Below the pieces are notes generated by a model. That model ran no database searches. It was given only the letters and a program-made list of their open reading frames with translations, and was not told where the DNA came from. Of a stretch of 64,000 nt of DNA, positions 60,914 through 64,000 are shown one piece after another. Positions within the stretch are counted from its first letter, which is position 1, and each line of letters opens with the position of its first letter. The translations under genes were made by a program, and so were the position numbers. This DNA comes from Qipengyuania aurantiaca (GTDB lineage Bacteria > Pseudomonadota > Alphaproteobacteria > Sphingomonadales > Sphingomonadaceae): assembly GCF_019711375.1 (NCBI RefSeq), contig NZ_CP081295.1:124001-188000 (forward strand), in the 5' to 3' direction.

Positions 60914-61222
60914 TCAGTCGGGAAGCTGGTCGAATTCAAGCCCGCAGCCGTGACAGACTTTCGGGGCCAAGAGAGGCGGCGCGACGGGCGAATAGCCAAG
61001 CGGACGGCCGCAGCGCGGGCATTTGACGCTCATCCTCGCCCAGATCGACCAGACGACCGCCAGAACGACCAAGGTCAGGAATATCAGGACACTTGCTTCC
61101 GTTCCCAAGCCTATAAGCCAGAGCACGTAAGGAAGGAGCAAGACAATGAAGAGGCATCCACCGCAAGAGGACACGCTGCGCCGGTTGTAGCCGGATCGGG
61201 GGTCGCGATAATCACCGTCCAT
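60914..61222 (-). CDS. Small membrane protein with zinc ribbon
   Basis: 102 aa from ATG 61222 (a TTG at 61240 gives six more residues). Two adjacent membrane helices (CLFIVLLLPYVLWLIGLG, VLIFLTLVVLAVVWSIWA) followed by a C-terminal CPRCGRPLGY...CHGCGLEF zinc ribbon. Function unknown. Confidence 0.7.
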   Translation of the reverse strand: MDGDYRDPRSGYNRRSVSSCGGCLFIVLLLPYVLWLIGLGTEASVLIFLTLVVLAVVWSIWARMSVKCPRCGRPLGYSPVAPPLLAPKVCHGCGLEFDQLPD

Positions 61223-61262
61223 GCCGCCAGAGTGCCACAACCGCCCGGCGAGGCCTAACGGA

Positions 61263-61294
61263 AAAGGGGCGACGAAGGGCTCGTGCGCCCCTTT
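61263..61294 (-). terminator. Terminator after the 109-aa lipoprotein gene
   Basis: AAAGGGGCG (61263-61271) and CGCCCCTTT (61286-61294) form a perfect 9-bp stem; on the minus strand it is followed by TCCG after a T4 run. Confidence 0.75.
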
Positions 61295-61319
61295 GTCCGG
61301 TTAAGCCTATGCCGCCGAA

Positions 61320-61649
61320 TTACCGCGTCTGGAAATCCACGATGCGGCCGTCGCTGCGATAGACGCAGGTAAACTCGTCGCGGTTGTAATCGCGCGTGTC
61401 GATGCGACCATAAACATAGAGATAGTCGCGGTCCTGCTGGTCGACACGGGTCACTTCGGCGCGCCCGAAACGCGAGGCTTCGCGGCCGCAGGCTTCCGCC
61501 GCGCGGCGTTCCAGATCGTTTCCGCCATTATAGCCATAAGTGTCGCCGCCGCCGAGGATATCGCCGAGCAAGCCGCCATTGCCATAAGTCGCGCAGCCGC
61601 CAAGCAACACGGTTCCGGCAAGGGCGACGGGAAGAAGGGCCTTGTTCAT
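61320..61649 (-). CDS. Hypothetical lipoprotein
   Basis: 109 aa from ATG 61649. Signal MNKALLPVALAGTVLLGGC with lipobox, Gly/Tyr-rich linker ('YGNGGLLGDILGGGDTYGYNGG') and a small globular part 'RRAAEACGREASRFGRAEVTRVDQQDRDYLYVYGRIDTRDYNRDEFTCVYRSDGRIV'. Resembles small envelope lipoproteins of sphingomonads; function unknown. Confidence 0.72.
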   Translation of the reverse strand: MNKALLPVALAGTVLLGGCATYGNGGLLGDILGGGDTYGYNGGNDLERRAAEACGREASRFGRAEVTRVDQQDRDYLYVYGRIDTRDYNRDEFTCVYRSDGRIVDFQTR

Positions 61650-61740
61650 GGTGTCTCTCCTCTTGTCCCCGCCACGCATCCTCGTGCGGGGTTTGGAGAG
61701 AATACGACGGCGGCAAGCGATTGTTCCGCAAGGCGAAACG

Positions 61741-62379
61741 CTAGATGCGCCCGCCCTTCCACACCACGCGGCCGATGATCTCCACTTCCTCGCGCGCGAG
61801 TTCGATGGGGGCATAGGCCTCGTTGGCGCTGATCAGCGCGATGCGGCCCGGGGCGCTGGCCTGCACCTGCTTCACATGCAGCGTGTCGCCGATGCGCACG
61901 ACGTGGACGCCCTCGCCCACGCGCTTGTTGCGGTCGACGAAGATCTCGTCCCCGCTGCGCAGGGTCGGCTCCATGCTGTCCCCCTCGACACGGATGGCGG
62001 AGAGGTCCGCGCCGTCGAGGCCCATTTCGCGCAGCCACCGGCGCGAGAAACGGAAAGAATCGAAGGAAATTTCCTCCGCCGAGAACGAGCCGGGGCCTGC
62101 CGAAGCGTCGAGCGCCAGCCGTGGGACGGCGACGAAATCCTCCGATTCGCGAAGGGTCGGGCGAGCGGGAACGGCGCCCAGCTCGACCTCGTCCACGCCG
62201 AAGAATTCGGCCAGGCGGCGGCGGTCGGCCTCTTCCAGCTTGCGCGGGGACCCCTTGCGCACGAATTGCTGCAAGTAACTGGGATTGCGGCCCAACATGG
62301 ATGAGAGCGAGGCAAGGCTCGTGCGGCTTTTCTCGGTCAGTTCGACCAGCCGTGCGCGTTCCGGGCTCATGTCAGCCAT
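61741..62379 (-). CDS. S24-type repressor (helix-turn-helix plus LexA-like peptidase domain)
   Basis: 212 aa from ATG 62379. N-terminal HTH 'ARLVELTEKSRTSLASLSSMLGRNPSYLQQFVRKGSPRKLEEADRRRLAEFFG' and C-terminal S24 domain with Ser in 'RVEGDSMEPTLRSGDEIFVDRN' and Lys in 'LHVKQV'. LexA/CI-type, so it may self-cleave under DNA damage, though many chromosomal members simply dimerise. Divergent from two small genes. Confidence 0.85.
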   Translation of the reverse strand: MADMSPERARLVELTEKSRTSLASLSSMLGRNPSYLQQFVRKGSPRKLEEADRRRLAEFFGVDEVELGAVPARPTLRESEDFVAVPRLALDASAGPGSFSAEEISFDSFRFSRRWLREMGLDGADLSAIRVEGDSMEPTLRSGDEIFVDRNKRVGEGVHVVRIGDTLHVKQVQASAPGRIALISANEAYAPIELAREEVEIIGRVVWKGGRI

Positions 62380-62557
62380 GCTTCGATCCTTCCTCGGGCC
62401 TGTCCCTGCCACCCGCAAATCGCGTCGCAAAAGAGGACCTGTGTGAGAAAATTCCTATAGCATAGGATTTTTCCTAGACAAGTAGGATTTCGAGTGGAAC
62501 AAAAAGAGAACACGGCGAGCGATTCGCCATCCGGACATGCCATGGGGAGCCCGAACA

Positions 62558-62770
62558 ATGCTGATCCGATCCATCGAGAAATTCCTGAGCGCGTACGATA
62601 TGCCGCCGACCAAGTTCGGCCGCCTTGCCGCGCACGATCCGCGCTTCGTCCTCGACCTGCGCATGGGCCGCGAGCCGCGCAGCCAGACCGAGGCGCGCAT
62701 TCGCGGCTTCATGTCGGGTTTCGAAGCGGCGCGCAGCGACAGCGCGCGGGAGATCGCCCATGTCCAGTGA
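62558..62770 (+). CDS. Small putative DNA-binding protein
   Basis: 70 aa from ATG 62558. 'IEKFLSAYDMPPTKFGRLAAHDPRFVLDLRMGREPRSQTEARIRGFM' has the pattern of a short helix-turn-helix unit (MPPTxFGRxA..DPRFV.DLR.GR). Divergent from the S24 repressor; overlaps the next gene by 11 bases. Confidence 0.65.
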   Translation: MLIRSIEKFLSAYDMPPTKFGRLAAHDPRFVLDLRMGREPRSQTEARIRGFMSGFEAARSDSAREIAHVQ

Positions 62771-63113
62771 AGGAAAGCCCCCGCGCCCACCCCGCAGCCG
62801 TCGTTCCACCGGCGACCGCTTGCGCACCGCGCTGATGGTGCTGTCGGAGCATCAGGGGCAGGTTATAACGCACTCGGAAAAGGCCTGGGCGAGCATCACC
62901 TTCGCAGGCACGCGCCATAGCCTCTCGCTGCTCTTTTCGGGCGAAGAGGCGGTCGAAGCGGGCGAACGCTTCATCGCCGCCCTGCCCGATCACGAATTCG
63001 CCATTCCCGGCCAGCTGGTGGCCGACGCCGGGATCGTGGAAGTCGAGCATCGCCTGTCGCCAAGCCAGCGTCTCGTGGTGCAGTGCGACCTGCTGTTGCT
63101 GGAGGATGCGTAG
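62760..63113 (+). CDS. Hypothetical protein
   Basis: 117 aa; starts at ATG 62760 within the end of the previous gene. Basic Pro/Arg-rich start, then an alpha/beta core 'SEKAWASITFAGTRHSLSLLFSGEEAVEAGERFIAALPDHEFAIPGQLVADAGIVEVEHRLSPSQRLVVQCDLLLLED'. No family recognised; probably co-transcribed with the 70-aa gene. Confidence 0.7.
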   Translation: MSSEGKPPRPPRSRRSTGDRLRTALMVLSEHQGQVITHSEKAWASITFAGTRHSLSLLFSGEEAVEAGERFIAALPDHEFAIPGQLVADAGIVEVEHRLSPSQRLVVQCDLLLLEDA

Positions 63114-63126
63114 ACACCCATAACCA

Positions 63127-63222
63127 CGTCACCCCGGCCACCGAGCCGGGGTCCCGCTTGTTTTTAAGACGAAGCGCCAAGCCCGAAGAAAAGCGGGACC
63201 CCGGATCACGTCCGGGGTGACG
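63127..63222. repeat. REP-like palindromic repeat, copy 2
   Basis: 96 bp, nearly identical in its arms to the element at 41546-41638 (CGTCACCCCGG ... CCGGGGTGACG) with a different centre; GGTCCCGCTT and AAGCGGGACC also pair. Occupies the gap between two convergent genes. Confidence 0.88.
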
Positions 63223-63227
63223 AAAGT

Positions 63228-64000
63228 TCAGTAACCGGCTTGCAAATCCATCTGCGGGCTCACCGGTTCGCCCCTGCTCCAGCGTTCGAGGTTCTCGATG
63301 AAGCGATCGGCAGAGCGCTGGAACATCTTCGTCTGCGCGCGGCCCGACAGGTGCATGGTGACCTGCGCGTTGTCGAGGCTCCACAAGGGATGATCCTCGG
63401 GCAAAGGTTCGGGGTCGGTGACGTCGAGCAGCGCGGCCTCGATGGTCTTGGCTTCCAGCGCGGCGACGAGGTCATCCTGCTTCACCACGTCCCCGCGCGC
63501 GATGTTCACCAGCACGGCGTTGGGGCGCATGGCGGCGAGCTCTATTTCGCCAATCATGTGGCGGGTCTCGTCGGTCGAGGGCACGGCGAGGATGACCCAG
63601 TCGAACTCGCCCAGCTTCTCGCGCCATTCGCCGGGCCGAAGGGCACCTTCGCCGCCTGAACGACGCACCGGGATGACCTTCATGTCGAAGGCTTCGAGCC
63701 GGGTCTTGATGAGGCTGCCTATAGCGCCGAGGCCGAGGAGAAGCACTCGTTCACCCGCCAATTCCCGCTTGCCGGGGCTGTCGAGCAACCATTCCTTGCG
63801 CTCCTGCGCCCGCACCACCTCGCGATAGCCTTTGGCGTGCGCAAGCATCAGCATCACTACATATTCGGCGATGGTGACGGCGTTGATGCCGACGCCATTC
63901 GTGACCGTCACACCGCGCTCCGCCAGCAGGTCTAGCGGCATGAAGTCCAGCCCCGCGTAAATGGAATTGAGCCATTTGAGATTGGTCGCGGCAGTCGCGA
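63228..64000 (-). CDS. D-2-hydroxyacid dehydrogenase, partial
   Basis: At least 257 aa, 5' end beyond the window. NAD-binding 'VLLLGLGAIGSLIKTRL', catalytic Arg in 'LVNIARGDVVKQDDLVAAL', Glu in 'LLDVTDPEPLPEDHPLWS' and the His region 'VTMHLSGRAQTKMF'. Reduces 2-keto acids or the reverse. Substrate unknown. Confidence 0.9.
   Translation of the reverse strand, partial: ATAATNLKWLNSIYAGLDFMPLDLLAERGVTVTNGVGINAVTIAEYVVMLMLAHAKGYREVVRAQERKEWLLDSPGKRELAGERVLLLGLGAIGSLIKTRLEAFDMKVIPVRRSGGEGALRPGEWREKLGEFDWVILAVPSTDETRHMIGEIELAAMRPNAVLVNIARGDVVKQDDLVAALEAKTIEAALLDVTDPEPLPEDHPLWSLDNAQVTMHLSGRAQTKMFQRSADRFIENLERWSRGEPVSPQMDLQAGY

Overview
The window is a stretch of chromosome from an alphaproteobacterium, most likely a sphingomonad of the Erythrobacteraceae. 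This rests on the high GC content, densely packed genes with many ATGA stop/start overlaps, a MucR/Ros regulator, and several gene orders typical of Alphaproteobacteria: nfuA - nitroreductase - tsaB - rimI - mucR - fur - plsC, miaB / phoH - ybeY - corC, mutY / DUF721 - dsbA-like - smc, and rpmF - plsX - fabH - ihfA - merR. No rRNA, tRNA, CRISPR array, prophage or transposase gene was seen.

Layout. 1-2.1 kb: two coupled amidohydrolases and a nitroreductase. 2.3-5.2 kb: small secreted or envelope proteins and a metallo-beta-lactamase-like protein. 5.2-10.4 kb (minus strand): a polyamine operon (carboxynorspermidine synthase, Cys-rich lipoprotein, NHL-repeat lipoprotein, carboxynorspermidine decarboxylase, ornithine/lysine decarboxylase) with a structured leader in front of the last gene. 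10.5-14.9 kb: threonine dehydratase, two MAPEG proteins, thioredoxin reductase, a tyrosine phosphatase and a response regulator. 14.9-18.8 kb: trehalose operon otsB - GH15 - otsA. 18.8-24.5 kb: retropepsin-like protease, ergothioneine genes egtB-egtD, a frameshifted PAS-GGDEF diguanylate cyclase and a class II DAHP synthase. 24.6-27.5 kb: a large M16 peptidase. 27.6-38.2 kb: the conserved Fe-S / tRNA-modification / Fur / PlsC / MiaB / PhoH / YbeY / CorC neighbourhood and a cyclophilin. 38.3-46.3 kb: amidohydrolase, MgtE, DUF1489, small lipoprotein and membrane genes, DsbA-like, NudC and a serine hydrolase. 46.3-53.0 kb: MutY, DUF721, two thioredoxin-fold proteins and SMC. 53.0-58.2 kb: S41 peptidase / MarR pair, then merR - ihfA - fabH - plsX - rpmF. 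58.2-61.7 kb: a more accessory patch of lipoproteins, a CBS protein and a glyoxalase-II-like enzyme. 61.7-64 kb: an S24-type repressor with divergent small genes and a 2-hydroxyacid dehydrogenase cut by the window end.

Most of the window is core genome. The less ordinary elements are the leader RNA candidate and overlapping short frame before the ornithine decarboxylase, the interleaved polyamine operon, a perfect 12-bp inverted repeat with an inner hairpin upstream of miaB, two copies of a ~95-bp REP-like palindrome, a second short palindromic repeat family bordering a lower-GC patch near 59-60 kb, and the broken diguanylate cyclase. I did not find a convincing wholly new multi-gene system.
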